Source: an uncultured Pelagibacteraceae bacterium
Lineage (GTDB): Bacteria > Pseudomonadota > Alphaproteobacteria > Pelagibacterales > Pelagibacteraceae
Reading direction: 5' to 3'
DNA length: 64,000 nucleotides
Assembly: GCA_902599805.1 (NCBI GenBank)
Contig: CACKGP010000001.1
Span: forward strand, 124,001-188,000
The translations under genes and the position numbers were made by a program. How positions within the stretch are numbered: position 1 is the stretch's first letter; every line of letters starts with the position of its first letter. Below are positions 21,757 through 32,187 of the stretch, one piece after another. The notes beneath the pieces were generated by a model, which did not search any database, had not been told where the DNA came from, and saw only the letters and a list, made by a program, of their open reading frames with translations.

Positions 21757-22814
21757 AACAAAGTTCAACTACAGTACAAGAAATTATCAAAGAAGCAAAA
21801 AGAGGAAGAATGTTTATACTCGTTGATAATAAGGATAGAGAAAACGAGGGAGATCTAGTAATTCCAGCATCAAAAATAAACGCAAAAAAAATAAATTTTA
21901 TGGCTAAACATGGCCGTGGGTTAATTTGTTTAGCACTAACACAAGAAAAAGTAAAAAAATTAAAATTACCTTTAATGTCATTAATAAATAAATCTAGAAC
22001 ACAAACAGCATTTACTGTTTCCATAGAGGCAAAAAAAGGAATTTCAACAGGTATATCAGCTTATGATCGTGCTAAAACAATTAAAGTTGCTATTAAAAAT
22101 TCTTCAGGAAGCAAAGATATAGTTTCACCAGGACATGTATTTCCTTTAGTCTCAAAAAATGGTGGAGTATTAGAGAGAGCAGGACATACAGAAGCATCTG
22201 TTGATATTTCAAAACTAGCTAAATTAAATCCGAGCGCAGTTATATGTGAAGTAATGAACGAAGACGGCACCATGGCACGCTATAATGATTTGGTGCCTTT
22301 TAGTAAAAAGCATAATTTAAAAATTGCTAAAATAGAAGATTTAATATCGTATCGTCTCAAAAATGAAAAATTTATTAAAATGATATCTAGTAGAAAAATA
22401 AATATTAAAAAATTTGGCAATTATGATTTAAAAGTTTTTAAAAATAAATTAGATAACGCAGAGCATTATGCATTAACAAGTAAAAATTTTTCGTACAGAA
22501 AATCACCAAGGGTAAGAGTAATTTCTACAAATATTATAAATACAATTTTTAATTTTAATAAAAATATTTTTAAATCAACTTTAAGTTATTTGTCAAAATT
22601 TAATAATTTTGCTCTTATTATAGTTAAAAGCCCGTCTCAGACAAAAAATTCTAAGGAAAACAGTAAAATATTGAGATATTACGGAGTAGGCGCTCAAATT
22701 ATTAAAGAATTAAAAATTAAAGATATGATATTAGTTTCTAGATCCAAAAAGCGTATAATTGCATTAAAAGGTTACGGGATTAAAATAAAAAAACAAGAAA
22801 TATTAAAACCATGA
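21753..22814 (+). CDS. ribBA: 3,4-dihydroxy-2-butanone-4-phosphate synthase with degenerate GTP cyclohydrolase II domain
   Basis: RibB motifs intact (VDNKDRENEGDLVIPA; GHVFPLVSKNGGVLERAGHTEASVD); C-terminal half lacks the GCH-II zinc cysteines. Confidence 0.88.
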   Translation: MKQSSTTVQEIIKEAKRGRMFILVDNKDRENEGDLVIPASKINAKKINFMAKHGRGLICLALTQEKVKKLKLPLMSLINKSRTQTAFTVSIEAKKGISTGISAYDRAKTIKVAIKNSSGSKDIVSPGHVFPLVSKNGGVLERAGHTEASVDISKLAKLNPSAVICEVMNEDGTMARYNDLVPFSKKHNLKIAKIEDLISYRLKNEKFIKMISSRKINIKKFGNYDLKVFKNKLDNAEHYALTSKNFSYRKSPRVRVISTNIINTIFNFNKNIFKSTLSYLSKFNNFALIIVKSPSQTKNSKENSKILRYYGVGAQIIKELKIKDMILVSRSKKRIIALKGYGIKIKKQEILKP

Positions 22815-23206
22815 ATAGAAAAATTTGCATCGTGTATTCACTTTATAATGAAAATATTACAAAAAAAATGCTTGAAAGAGCAGTTAAACTTTTAAAATCT
22901 AAGGGTATTACCTCAATTAAAATTTTAGAAGTTCCGGGATCTTTTGAAATACCACAAGTCTTATCAAGAGTAATAAATAAATTTGATGGATTTATAGTCA
23001 TTGGATGTATCATAAAGGGCAAAACTAAAAATTTTGATTTAATATGTAGTGCTATTACAAATGGCATTATGGATTTATCTGTAAAAAATAAAAAACCAAT
23101 AGGCAATGGTTTGATAACATCCTTTAATGAGAAACAAGCTTTACAAAGATTGAATAACGGTAGAGAGGCTGCTCAAGCTGTCTTAGATGTGTTAAAGATC
23201 TTGTAA
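22811..23206 (+). CDS. ribH: 6,7-dimethyl-8-ribityllumazine synthase
   Basis: VPGSFEIPQVL; GCIIKGKTKNFDLIC; NNGREAAQAVLD. Confidence 0.87.
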   Translation: MNRKICIVYSLYNENITKKMLERAVKLLKSKGITSIKILEVPGSFEIPQVLSRVINKFDGFIVIGCIIKGKTKNFDLICSAITNGIMDLSVKNKKPIGNGLITSFNEKQALQRLNNGREAAQAVLDVLKIL

Positions 23207-23607
23207 TGGTCAGTTCAAATAAAAATCATAATGCTAGAATTATAGTTGTTCAGAAGCTTTATTCTTATTATATAAACAAGGACACATTAATAACCTATCC
23301 TAAGCATAGATATAAAAAATTTATAAAAGATATTGTATCTGGAACAATAGAAAGAGAAGAATTTATTTTAGTAAAATTAAGGGAAATACTAAAAAAAGAA
23401 TTTAGTCCCTCTAGAACTGATTTAATACTCAAGTTAATGATAATGTCTGCTGCCTATGAACTTTTATTTGTCCACAAAACACCAGTTAAAGTTATAGTAA
23501 GTGAGTACGTGAAAATATCTGATTTCTTTTTGGAAAATGCACATAAAAGGTATTTAAATGCCATTTTGGATAAGATATCTAAGAATGTTAGAAATTATAA
23601 AAATTAA
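23206..23607 (+). CDS. nusB: Transcription antitermination protein NusB
   Basis: ARIIVVQKLYSYYI...LMIMSAAYELLFVHKTPVKVIVSEYVKISDFF. Confidence 0.88.
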   Translation: MVSSNKNHNARIIVVQKLYSYYINKDTLITYPKHRYKKFIKDIVSGTIEREEFILVKLREILKKEFSPSRTDLILKLMIMSAAYELLFVHKTPVKVIVSEYVKISDFFLENAHKRYLNAILDKISKNVRNYKN

Positions 23608-23665
23608 TTTCTTGCCTTTTGTTAGATTTTTTGGCAATTAGACATCAAATTAGGGAGAATTCATT

Positions 23666-25756
23666 TTGGAAAACTTAAGTTTAATAATATTAGCTGGTCT
23701 TCTTGCAGTAGCATACAGTTATATTTTGAGTAAACAGATTATTTCATCCAACACTGGAAATAATAAAATGCAAGAAATTGCCGAGGCTATTCAAATTGGC
23801 GCGAAGGCTTATTTAAATCGTCAGTATAAAACAATCGCTATAGTAGGTTTTATTGTCCTATTAGTCATCAGTTATTTTTTTAGTTTATTGGTGGGTCTCG
23901 GTTACTTTATTGGAGCACTGCTATCAGGAGTTGCTGGATATCTCGGCATGTTAATTTCAGTAGAAGCAAATGTAAGAACCGCAGAAGCCTCAAGATCAAG
24001 TTTACAAAAAGGTTTAACTATGGCCTTTAAGTCTGGGGCCATAACAGGATTACTTGTTGCTGGTTTAGCATTATTAGCCATATCAGTTTACTATTGGGTT
24101 TTGATCTCGTTCAATGTCGATAGCAGAGAATTAATAAATGCGTTGATTGCTTTAGGATTTGGCGCATCTTTAATATCTATTTTTGCTAGACTTGGCGGAG
24201 GTATATTTACAAAAGGAGCGGATGTTGGTGCAGATTTAGTTGGTAAAGTAGAGGCAGGTATACCTGAAGATGATCCAAGAAATCCTGCTGTGATAGCTGA
24301 TAATGTTGGAGACAACGTTGGAGATTGCGCAGGTATGGCTGCAGATTTATTCGAAACCTATGCTGTTACAATTGTTGCAACAATGGTATTGGCTTCAATT
24401 TTTTTCCAAAACGATGCGAGTATGATGATTTATCCATTAGCAATTGGAGGAGGATGTATTATTGCATCTATAATTGGTACTTTTTTTGTAAGATTAGGAA
24501 AAAGTAAAAATATTATGGGAGCTCTATACAAAGGTTTTATAGTGACTGCTGTAGTATCATTAATATTATTATATCCTATTACTTCAAATACAATTGGTTT
24601 AGATCAAGTTTTTAATGTTGGAAATAAATCTTTTAATGGTACAGATTTATACTACTGTGGAATTATAGGTTTAGCTGTTACTGGATTAATTATTTGGGTA
24701 ACAGAGTATTATACTGGAACAAATTTTAGACCTGTGAGGAGTGTAGCTAAGTCTTCAACAACAGGACACGGAACAAATGTTATTCAAGGCCTTGCCGTAT
24801 CAATGGAAGCAACAGCATTACCTGCATTAATAATAGTTGCGGGTATCATAGCTACTAATGAATTAGCAGGTCTTTTTGGTATCGCTATTGCTGTTACTGC
24901 TATGTTAGCACTGACTGGAATGGTCGTTGCATTGGATGCTTATGGTCCTGTTACAGATAACGCTGGTGGTATTGCTGAAATGTCTAAACTACCAAAAAAT
25001 GTAAGAAAAACCACAGACGCTTTAGATGCTGTAGGAAACACTACAAAAGCAGTTACAAAAGGTTATGCAATAGGATCAGCGGGTCTAGGGGCGTTAGTTT
25101 TATTTGCAGCATACACAGAAGACATAAAATTTTTTTCTACTGTTTCTGGTTCGAGTTTAGAAGGAATAGATGTAAGTTTTGATTTATCAAATCCTTTTGT
25201 TGTAATTGGATTGTTAGTTGGTGGAATGTTGCCTTACTTATTTGGATCAATGGGTATGCAAGCTGTAGGTAGAGCTGGCGGGGCTGTGGTAATAGAAGTA
25301 AGAAGACAATTTAAAAAAATTCCTGGTATTATGAAAGGTAAGAGAAAACCGGATTACGGTAGATTAGTAGATTTACTCACCAAAGCAGCTATTAAAGAAA
25401 TGATAGTTCCATCTCTTTTACCAGTTTTATCACCTATAGTTTTATACTTGGTCATTTATTCAATAGGCGGATTAGAAGCAGCACTATCGTCTGTCGGTGC
25501 AATGCTTCTAGGTGTGATAGTGACAGGGTTATTTGTTGCTATTTCAATGACAGCTGGTGGTGGAGCATGGGATAATGCTAAAAAATTTATAGAGGATGGA
25601 AATTATGGTGGTAAAGGTTCAGAGTCACACAAAGCAGCAGTAACTGGCGATACAGTTGGGGATCCTTACAAAGATACAGCAGGGCCTGCAGTAAATCCGA
25701 TGATAAAAATTACTAATATTGTTGCACTTTTGCTTTTAGCCGTTATATCACATTAG
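23666..25756 (+). CDS. hppA: Membrane-bound H+-pumping pyrophosphatase (K+-independent type)
   Basis: [73 protein letters not shown] start with AGGGAGA upstream. Confidence 0.97.
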   Translation: MENLSLIILAGLLAVAYSYILSKQIISSNTGNNKMQEIAEAIQIGAKAYLNRQYKTIAIVGFIVLLVISYFFSLLVGLGYFIGALLSGVAGYLGMLISVEANVRTAEASRSSLQKGLTMAFKSGAITGLLVAGLALLAISVYYWVLISFNVDSRELINALIALGFGASLISIFARLGGGIFTKGADVGADLVGKVEAGIPEDDPRNPAVIADNVGDNVGDCAGMAADLFETYAVTIVATMVLASIFFQNDASMMIYPLAIGGGCIIASIIGTFFVRLGKSKNIMGALYKGFIVTAVVSLILLYPITSNTIGLDQVFNVGNKSFNGTDLYYCGIIGLAVTGLIIWVTEYYTGTNFRPVRSVAKSSTTGHGTNVIQGLAVSMEATALPALIIVAGIIATNELAGLFGIAIAVTAMLALTGMVVALDAYGPVTDNAGGIAEMSKLPKNVRKTTDALDAVGNTTKAVTKGYAIGSAGLGALVLFAAYTEDIKFFSTVSGSSLEGIDVSFDLSNPFVVIGLLVGGMLPYLFGSMGMQAVGRAGGAVVIEVRRQFKKIPGIMKGKRKPDYGRLVDLLTKAAIKEMIVPSLLPVLSPIVLYLVIYSIGGLEAALSSVGAMLLGVIVTGLFVAISMTAGGGAWDNAKKFIEDGNYGGKGSESHKAAVTGDTVGDPYKDTAGPAVNPMIKITNIVALLLLAVISH

Positions 25757-25767
25757 TAAATATAAAA

Positions 25768-26244
25768 TTATTTGGGTGAATTAGCCCGCATTTTTTGCCT
25801 CAAACTTTGCAAAAAAGAATTCACAAAACTTCCTTTTCTAATTTCATTTGAGGTCTCTGTTTTGGTAAATTTATAATCGTTCATATTTTTTTTGTCATAA
25901 AAAATTTTCTCTTTCAAAATTCCATATTCGTTAAAGCTTACTACCAATACATTATTGTTAACCAAAACATTCTTACCAAATGTATAAACTTTCCCTTTAG
26001 TTTTAGTTCTCTCAATATAAATCCATGTGTCTTCACCTTTAATAGACCTAGAGTGAGGTTGACCCAACCTTTTAATTACATCATTCTTGTTGCTTTTGTT
26101 AATTATAAGGAGTTCTTGTCTATTTTCTAAATACATAATACCGTGGCTATTTATAACTTTGTTTCTTTGGCAATTTGTTAGAAAAATAGATAGAAATATC
26201 AGGATAAATAAAAAATAAACATGTTTAGCTTTTATAAAAAACAT
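25768..26244 (-). CDS. bamE: Outer membrane assembly factor BamE (SmpA/OmlA) lipoprotein
   Basis: Lipobox FLTNC; NDVIKRLGQPHSRSIKGEDTWIYIE. Confidence 0.85.
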   Translation of the reverse strand: MFFIKAKHVYFLFILIFLSIFLTNCQRNKVINSHGIMYLENRQELLIINKSNKNDVIKRLGQPHSRSIKGEDTWIYIERTKTKGKVYTFGKNVLVNNNVLVVSFNEYGILKEKIFYDKKNMNDYKFTKTETSNEIRKGSFVNSFLQSLRQKMRANSPK

Positions 26245-26721
26245 AATAATAAACTTTATAATAAATTGACTGAATTATCACGCAATAAATTCTTTTATAA
26301 TGAAACCAAGCTTTCGGATAACTTTCAGACCCGTATACTATTAATTTTTTTTCACCTTTCAATAATATTGAAAATATCTAAAAAGAGTGATTTTAAAAAA
26401 AAAATACAAGATATATTCGATAATATTTTTCATAATATCGAGTACCATTTGAGAGAACTTGGTCATGGCGATGTTGCTGTTAACAAAAATATGAAAAATT
26501 TGAACAAAATATTTTATGATATTTTATATAACGTTGATCAAAATTTATATAATAATGAGATGTCAAAAAAACTCTTAGTGAAATATTTCTATTCAAAAGA
26601 TAAATCAGATGATGAAAATGTAATGAAATTAGCTAATTATTTTCTAAAATTTAGAGATTTTTGTTTTGATTTGGAGGTCAATAATATGCTAAATGGTTCT
26701 ATAAATTTTAATTATAGGTAA
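26221..26721 (+). CDS. Ubiquinol-cytochrome c chaperone family protein (CBP3-like)
   Basis: FQTRILLIFFHLSIIL...IFHNIEYHLRELGHGDVAVNKNMK; typical position next to bamE. Confidence 0.8.
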   Translation: MFSFYKKHNNKLYNKLTELSRNKFFYNETKLSDNFQTRILLIFFHLSIILKISKKSDFKKKIQDIFDNIFHNIEYHLRELGHGDVAVNKNMKNLNKIFYDILYNVDQNLYNNEMSKKLLVKYFYSKDKSDDENVMKLANYFLKFRDFCFDLEVNNMLNGSINFNYR

Positions 26722-26724
26722 ATA

Positions 26725-26898
26725 ATGGCTGTACCAAAAAGAAAAACATCCAAATCAAGAAGAGATAAAAGAAGATCACACCATAGAATAACAAACGTAA
26801 ATGTTATAGAAGATAAAAAATCTGGTGAATACAGACTTTCACATCATGTTGATTTGAAAACTGGATTATATAACGGGAAAAAAGTTTTAGACAAGTAG
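26725..26898 (+). CDS. rpmF: 50S ribosomal protein L32 (not in supplied ORF track)
   Basis: Translated by eye from ATG 26725: [57 protein letters not shown], stop TAG 26896-26898. Confidence 0.95.
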   Translation: MAVPKRKTSKSRRDKRRSHHRITNVNVIEDKKSGEYRLSHHVDLKTGLYNGKKVLDK

Positions 26899-26920
26899 TC
26901 CCATTTAAAGTTTATTCTTA

Positions 26921-27964
26921 ATGGATAAAAAAGTTAAAATTGCAATAGATTTAATGGGTGGTGAAAACTCTCCTGACAAAAATCTTGATGGTATAGAGCT
27001 ATTTATAAAAAGAAATAAAAATTTAGATGATTATTTTTTTTATTTATTTGGAAATGAAGATTTAATTAATGAAAAAATAAAAACAAAGTCTCTTAAAAAC
27101 TTTAAAATTTTTGATACTAAAATTATTGTATCTGATGATCTACCAGCTTTATCGGCTTTAAAAAAAGGAAAGAATTCGAGTATGTGGAAATCAATTGAAT
27201 CTCAAAATTCTTTAGATGTAGATGTTTCATTATCCGCAGGAAATACTGGTGTCTTGTTGGTTATGTCAAAAATGATATTAAAAACTTTAGAGGATGTTGA
27301 TAAACCAGCTTTAGCTGGACTTTGGCCAAATAAAAAAGGAATGAATGTTGTTCTTGATCTTGGGGCAAATATTAATTGTAGTGAAAAAAATTTGATAGAC
27401 TTTGCCGAAATGGGTGCCGCGCTGTATCAATCGTTATTTCCAAATGAAAAGGCTAAAGTTGCACTATTAAATATAGGTTCAGAAGAGATTAAAGGAACTG
27501 AATTATTAAAAGGGACCTACACGAAACTTAAAAAATTAGATGAGATGGGAGATTTTAAATTTTATGGATACGTAGAGGGAAATCATATAACAGATGGAAA
27601 TTGTAATGTTATTGTAACCGATGGCTTTACTGGAAATGTTGCTCTAAAAACCGCCGAAGGAACAGCAAATTTTTTAACTGACAATTTAAAACAAGCTTTG
27701 TCTGGCAATATTTTTTCTAAGTTCTCTTCTATTTTATCTTATTTTGCTCTCCAAAAGTTTAAAAATAAATTAGACCCAAGAAAATATAACGGTGCAATTT
27801 TTCTTGGTTTGAAAGGCCCCGTCGTTAAAAGTCATGGATCAACAGATGCATTAGGTTTTTCTTATTCTTTGGATGTTTGTTATAAAATTGCCAAAGGACA
27901 AATGATCGATAAAATTAAGCTAAATCTTGGTCATATCAAAAATATTAATAATGAGAAGAAATAA
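26921..27964 (+). CDS. plsX: Phosphate acyltransferase PlsX
   Basis: KIAIDLMGGENSPDKNLDG; VIVTDGFTGNVALKTAEG. Confidence 0.94.
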   Translation: MDKKVKIAIDLMGGENSPDKNLDGIELFIKRNKNLDDYFFYLFGNEDLINEKIKTKSLKNFKIFDTKIIVSDDLPALSALKKGKNSSMWKSIESQNSLDVDVSLSAGNTGVLLVMSKMILKTLEDVDKPALAGLWPNKKGMNVVLDLGANINCSEKNLIDFAEMGAALYQSLFPNEKAKVALLNIGSEEIKGTELLKGTYTKLKKLDEMGDFKFYGYVEGNHITDGNCNVIVTDGFTGNVALKTAEGTANFLTDNLKQALSGNIFSKFSSILSYFALQKFKNKLDPRKYNGAIFLGLKGPVVKSHGSTDALGFSYSLDVCYKIAKGQMIDKIKLNLGHIKNINNEKK

Positions 27965-28244
27965 CATTAGCAAAAATGATATAGTAAATAATATTAAAAA
28001 TCGTTACAGGTTACCTACTAACTATATAGAGTCTATTTATGATAATATCTTTTTGATCATAAAAAATGGTTTAATAAAAGACGGTAGTTTCAAAATATCA
28101 AAATTTGGGACATTTAAAGTTCTTTCTAAAAAAGCAAGGTTTGGTATGAACCCAAAAACTAAAGTTAAACATTCTATCAGTGAGAGGAAAGTTGTAGTTT
28201 TCTCACCATCCAAAATAGCAAAAAAAAAACTAAATGGAAAATAA
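27951..28244 (+). CDS. ihfA: Integration host factor alpha-like HU/IHF protein
   Basis: KDGSFKISKFGTFKVLSKKARFGMNPKTK; ATG at 27951 overlaps the plsX end. Confidence 0.85.
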   Translation: MRRNNISKNDIVNNIKNRYRLPTNYIESIYDNIFLIIKNGLIKDGSFKISKFGTFKVLSKKARFGMNPKTKVKHSISERKVVVFSPSKIAKKKLNGK

Positions 28245-28611
28245 CAGAGTCTATAAAACAATTAGTGAGGTTGCACAGGAAATAGGGCTTGTAAATAAGA
28301 AGAATAAGAAACCAAATACTCACACACTACGTTTCTGGGAAAAACATTTTAAACAAATTAAACCTAAATTACTTTCTGGAAATAGAAGGTACTATTCAGA
28401 TAAAGACATTAAATATATAAAACTAATTTATGTTTTACTTAAAACTAAAGGATTCACAATTAATGGTGCAAAAAAAGCTTTAAAAGATCCCTCGATAAAA
28501 CTTGACGATACTTTAATTTCTAGTGTAAATAAGGAAAATTTTAAATTTTCAATTAAAACTAAGTTGGTGAAAATTAAAAAGATTATAGATAAAATTAAAC
28601 AAGAAAAATAA
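28234..28611 (+). CDS. MerR family transcriptional regulator
   Basis: KTISEVAQEIGL...THTLRFWEKHFKQIKPKLLSGNRRYYSDKDIKYIKLI. Confidence 0.88.
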   Translation: MENNRVYKTISEVAQEIGLVNKKNKKPNTHTLRFWEKHFKQIKPKLLSGNRRYYSDKDIKYIKLIYVLLKTKGFTINGAKKALKDPSIKLDDTLISSVNKENFKFSIKTKLVKIKKIIDKIKQEK

Positions 28612-28802
28612 TGGCTAAAAAATCATCAATTAAGGTTAGATTAGTTCCAGAGAAAAAAGTAGATAGCGCATTCTATTACTATGTAAAGAAACCTACAAAA
28701 GGTGAAAAAGCTAAAGTAAAATTAAAGTTAAAAAAATATAATCCCGAAACTAGAAAACACGAATATTTTATAGAAAAAAAACTTCCACCGCATAGCAAAT
28801 AA
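28611..28802 (+). CDS. rpmG: 50S ribosomal protein L33
   Basis: MAKKSSIKVRLVPEKK...FYYYVKKP...LKLKKYNPETRKHEYFIEKKL. Confidence 0.88.
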   Translation: MAKKSSIKVRLVPEKKVDSAFYYYVKKPTKGEKAKVKLKLKKYNPETRKHEYFIEKKLPPHSK

Positions 28803-28804
28803 TA

Positions 28805-29095
28805 TTATTTTTTTTTAAATTTTCTATATTCAAAATCTATATATGCTTTAATCATATTAGACCAAATACGTTGCGTTAGCTTCACATCAAGCTTTTTTTT
28901 AATTGATTTTTTCTTAATATTTTTAAGGATCACGTTTATTCTTTTTTTATCTACAATTTGTTTTTTACTTGTCTTATTTAGTAGTACCTGATGTACAAGA
29001 TTAGTTCGAATTTTTATAATATTTAGCATCTTGCTATCTAAAATATCCAACTTTTTTCTAATTTTTAATATTTTTTTATTTTTATTCAGCGACAT
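28805..29095 (-). CDS. Chorismate mutase (AroQ type)
   Basis: IRKKLDILDSKMLNIIKIRTNLVHQV helix and C-terminal helical CM_2 pattern. Confidence 0.78.
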   Translation of the reverse strand: MSLNKNKKILKIRKKLDILDSKMLNIIKIRTNLVHQVLLNKTSKKQIVDKKRINVILKNIKKKSIKKKLDVKLTQRIWSNMIKAYIDFEYRKFKKK

Positions 29096-29137
29096 AAATG
29101 CAATTAATTAAATATACATTTATTATATAACACAACA

Positions 29138-30169
29138 ATGGAAATAATATTAAGAAAAGAATATTCAAAATTTATAACATATTGGTTAATCAGCCTATTA
29201 TTTTTTATATCAATAATCGTAATTGTTGGTGGTTTAACAAGATTAACCGACTCGGGATTGTCAATAACAACATGGGATGTTGTCAAAGGTATTCTGCCAC
29301 CCTTAAATGATAGCCAATGGGATGATGTATTTAATCTTTACAAAGAGATACCTCAATTTTATCTTCTTAATCAAAGCATGACGCTTAACGAATTTAAAAC
29401 TATATACTATTGGGAATACATCCATAGAATTTTAGGAAGAATTTTGGGCTTACTTTTCCTTATACCTTTTATTTATATATATTTTAAAAAAATCTTAAAT
29501 CAAAATTATAATATAAACTTTTTTATACTATTTTTACTAATTTTAGTTCAGGGAACCGTAGGTTGGTATATGGTAAAAAGTGGTCTTGTAGAAAATACTA
29601 CTGTAAGTCATTACAGGTTAGCGATACATTTGAATTTAGCCTTTATCCTTTTTTCAGCAATTTTTTGGTATTTTTTAAATATAAGAAACCAAAAAAATAA
29701 AATTTTCTTTAGTACAAAAAATGAAAATATTTTTTCAAAAATATTTATACTTTTAATATTTACACAAATTACTTTTGGAGCTTTTACTTCAGGCTTAGAT
29801 GCAGGAAAAATTTATCAATCTTGGCCTTTGATGAATAATAATTTTTTTCCTGATGATTTAACTTACAAAGATATAACTTTTCCACAAGTCTTAAGCGAAC
29901 CATCATTCGTCCAATTTATCCATAGGAAACTAGCCTACATAATTTTTATATATGTTGTAATTATGAGTTTTTATATTTTTTACAGAAGACAGAAAGAAAT
30001 GTATCAACCAACATTGTATTTGTTGACAATGATTTTTGTGCAGATAATTCTTGGAATTTTCACTCTTTTAAGCGGAGCACATATTTGGATTGCTTCATTA
30101 CATCAGATTTCTACAATTCTTTTGCTTCTTTCATCAATTTATTTTTACTATAGCACACTAAAAACATAG
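29138..30169 (+). CDS. ctaA: Heme A synthase
   Basis: VGGLTRLTDSGLSITTWDVVKGILPPLND; YYWEYIHRILGRILGL; LVQGTVGWYMVKSGL. Confidence 0.95.
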   Translation: MEIILRKEYSKFITYWLISLLFFISIIVIVGGLTRLTDSGLSITTWDVVKGILPPLNDSQWDDVFNLYKEIPQFYLLNQSMTLNEFKTIYYWEYIHRILGRILGLLFLIPFIYIYFKKILNQNYNINFFILFLLILVQGTVGWYMVKSGLVENTTVSHYRLAIHLNLAFILFSAIFWYFLNIRNQKNKIFFSTKNENIFSKIFILLIFTQITFGAFTSGLDAGKIYQSWPLMNNNFFPDDLTYKDITFPQVLSEPSFVQFIHRKLAYIIFIYVVIMSFYIFYRRQKEMYQPTLYLLTMIFVQIILGIFTLLSGAHIWIASLHQISTILLLLSSIYFYYSTLKT

Positions 30170-30175
30170 TTTTTA

Positions 30176-30204
30176 TTGACATAGTAATTAATAACTTGTA
30201 ATTA
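30176..30204 (+). promoter_or_regulatory. Candidate sigma70 promoter for rplM-rpsI: TTGACA-N17-TAATTA
   Basis: Consensus -35 TTGACA at 30176-30181, 17 nt spacer, TAATTA at 30199-30204, ahead of the rplM ATG at 30218. Confidence 0.5.
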
Positions 30205-30217
30205 TCGCCAAGTTAAA

Positions 30218-30679
30218 ATGACACCCTTTATTAAAAAGAAAGATATTAAAAATAATTGGTATTTAGTAAATGCCAAAGATCTTGTAGTAGGAAGACTAGC
30301 AGCATATATTTCTATAGTTCTCAGAGGAAAAAATAAACCTCAATATAATCCAAATCAAGATAATGGAGATTTTGTTATAGTCACAAATATAGAAAAGTTG
30401 AAATTTACAGGCAAAAAATTTGAAAATAAAAAATATTATAAACACACGGGTTATCCAGGAGGTATAAAAAGTATTAATCCAAAAAATTTAACTAAAAAAA
30501 ACAAATCTCAAGATATTCTAAAATATGCAGTAAAAAGAATGTTGCCAGGTGGTCCTTTAGCAAAAAAACAATTAAGCAAACTTAAAATGTATTATGGTGA
30601 CAAACATCCTCATGAAACTCAAAACCCTGTTGAAATCAACTTTTCTGAAATTAACAAAAAAAATCATATTAAAGTCTAA
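30218..30679 (+). CDS. rplM: 50S ribosomal protein L13
   Basis: [40 protein letters not shown]. Confidence 0.95.
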   Translation: MTPFIKKKDIKNNWYLVNAKDLVVGRLAAYISIVLRGKNKPQYNPNQDNGDFVIVTNIEKLKFTGKKFENKKYYKHTGYPGGIKSINPKNLTKKNKSQDILKYAVKRMLPGGPLAKKQLSKLKMYYGDKHPHETQNPVEINFSEINKKNHIKV

Positions 30680-31116
30680 TGGAAACCACACAAGTTGAAA
30701 AGAATATTAGCAAAATGAAATTAGATTTTAAAGAAAGTAATTATGCTACAGGAAGAAGAAAAGAGTCTGTGGCAAGAGTATGGATTAAGAAAGGGACAGG
30801 GAAAATTTTTGTAAACGGAAAAACCATGAATGATTACTTTAAAAGACCAGTCCATCAATTAATAGTAGTTATGCCTTTACAAGAAACAAATGCAATAAAT
30901 AAATTTGATGTTAAATGTAATGTTAAAGGTGGTGGATTATCAGGCCAAGCTGGTGCAATAATACATGGAATTTCAAGAGCATTAGTAAAAACTGATCCCA
31001 CTTTAAAAAAAGTATTAAAGAAAAATAAATTTACAACCAGAGATTCGAGAAAAGTTGAAAGAAAAAAATACGGACACAAAAAAGCACGTAGAAGCTTCCA
31101 ATTCTCTAAGAGATAA
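30679..31116 (+). CDS. rpsI: 30S ribosomal protein S9
   Basis: [23 protein letters not shown]-terminal [17 protein letters not shown]. Confidence 0.96.
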   Translation: METTQVEKNISKMKLDFKESNYATGRRKESVARVWIKKGTGKIFVNGKTMNDYFKRPVHQLIVVMPLQETNAINKFDVKCNVKGGGLSGQAGAIIHGISRALVKTDPTLKKVLKKNKFTTRDSRKVERKKYGHKKARRSFQFSKR

Positions 31117-31158
31117 ATCATTCATTACTATTAAAATTAAAAGTGATATAAACAATTT

Positions 31159-32187
31159 ATGTCAGCAAAAAAATTAAATATTGTTATCGCTGGAGCAACA
31201 GGTTTTGTTGGACTAGATTTGATCAAATTTTTATCAAATCATCCCAAGGTTAAAATAAAGTATTTATGTGCCCAAAAGAACATTGGAAAGAAAATTCAGT
31301 ATTTTGATAAAAGAATCACAAAAAATTTACCAAAGATATCGAAACTTAAATCTGTAGATTGGACCATGATTGATATTTTGTTTACAGCATTACCCAATGG
31401 AGCAAGTCAAATAATTTCAAGAACTCTAATGAATAAAAAATTAAAAATAATCGACCTATCAGCTGACTTTAGATTATCCGATAGTTCCGTATATAAAAAG
31501 TTTTACGGTAGAGAACATATGGCAAAAAAATTAATTAAAAATTCTATTTATGCTTTATCGGAATTTACAAAGAGCAAATTAATAAAATTTAAAATTATTG
31601 CTTGCCCAGGTTGTTATCCTACGTCAATTCAATTGCCTTTAATTCCATTATTAAAGAAAAATTTAATTAATAATAAGAATATTATAATAGACTCAAAATC
31701 TGGATATTCTGGCGCTGGTAAAAATTTAAAAAAGAAATTTAAGCATAAAAATATTTTTTCGTCAATTCATGCATATGGTACCTATAAGCACAGACATACA
31801 AGTGAGCTAGATCAGGAATTGAATAAAGCATCAAATACAAAAATCAATTATGTTTTTATTCCCCATCTTATTCCAACTTTTAGAGGAATGTTATCATCTA
31901 TTTATTTAGAATTAAAACCTGGTGTCACTGTAAAAAAAGTTTTTAAAGAATTAAAAAAATTTCATAAAAATAATTATTTTGTAAAAATCAATCCATTAAA
32001 TAAAAATATTGGAACAGAAAATGTATTAAATACAAATTTTTGTGAAATTTCTATTTGTAAGCTAAAAGAAAAAAGAAAAATTCTTATTTTGTCAGCTATT
32101 GATAATTTAGTTAAGGGAGCTGCAGGTCAAGCAATTCAAAACATGAACATAATGAATAATTTTAAAGAAAACACAGGCATTAAATGA
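31159..32187 (+). CDS. argC: N-acetyl-gamma-glutamyl-phosphate reductase
   Basis: NIVIAGATGFVGLDLIKFL; ACPGCYPTSIQLPL; HTSELDQEL. Confidence 0.93.
   Translation: MSAKKLNIVIAGATGFVGLDLIKFLSNHPKVKIKYLCAQKNIGKKIQYFDKRITKNLPKISKLKSVDWTMIDILFTALPNGASQIISRTLMNKKLKIIDLSADFRLSDSSVYKKFYGREHMAKKLIKNSIYALSEFTKSKLIKFKIIACPGCYPTSIQLPLIPLLKKNLINNKNIIIDSKSGYSGAGKNLKKKFKHKNIFSSIHAYGTYKHRHTSELDQELNKASNTKINYVFIPHLIPTFRGMLSSIYLELKPGVTVKKVFKELKKFHKNNYFVKINPLNKNIGTENVLNTNFCEISICKLKEKRKILILSAIDNLVKGAAGQAIQNMNIMNNFKENTGIK

Noticed and set aside
23608-23665. Possible hairpin/riboswitch ahead of hppA (TTGCC...GGCAA)
   Set aside because: Only a 5-bp stem with a large A/T-rich loop and less than 60 nt of leader; no recognisable aptamer.
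24325-24507. Overlapping alternate-frame ORF in hppA (and similar ones at 200-487, 48575-48826)
   Set aside because: Out-of-frame ORFs inside strongly recognised genes with no protein-like features.
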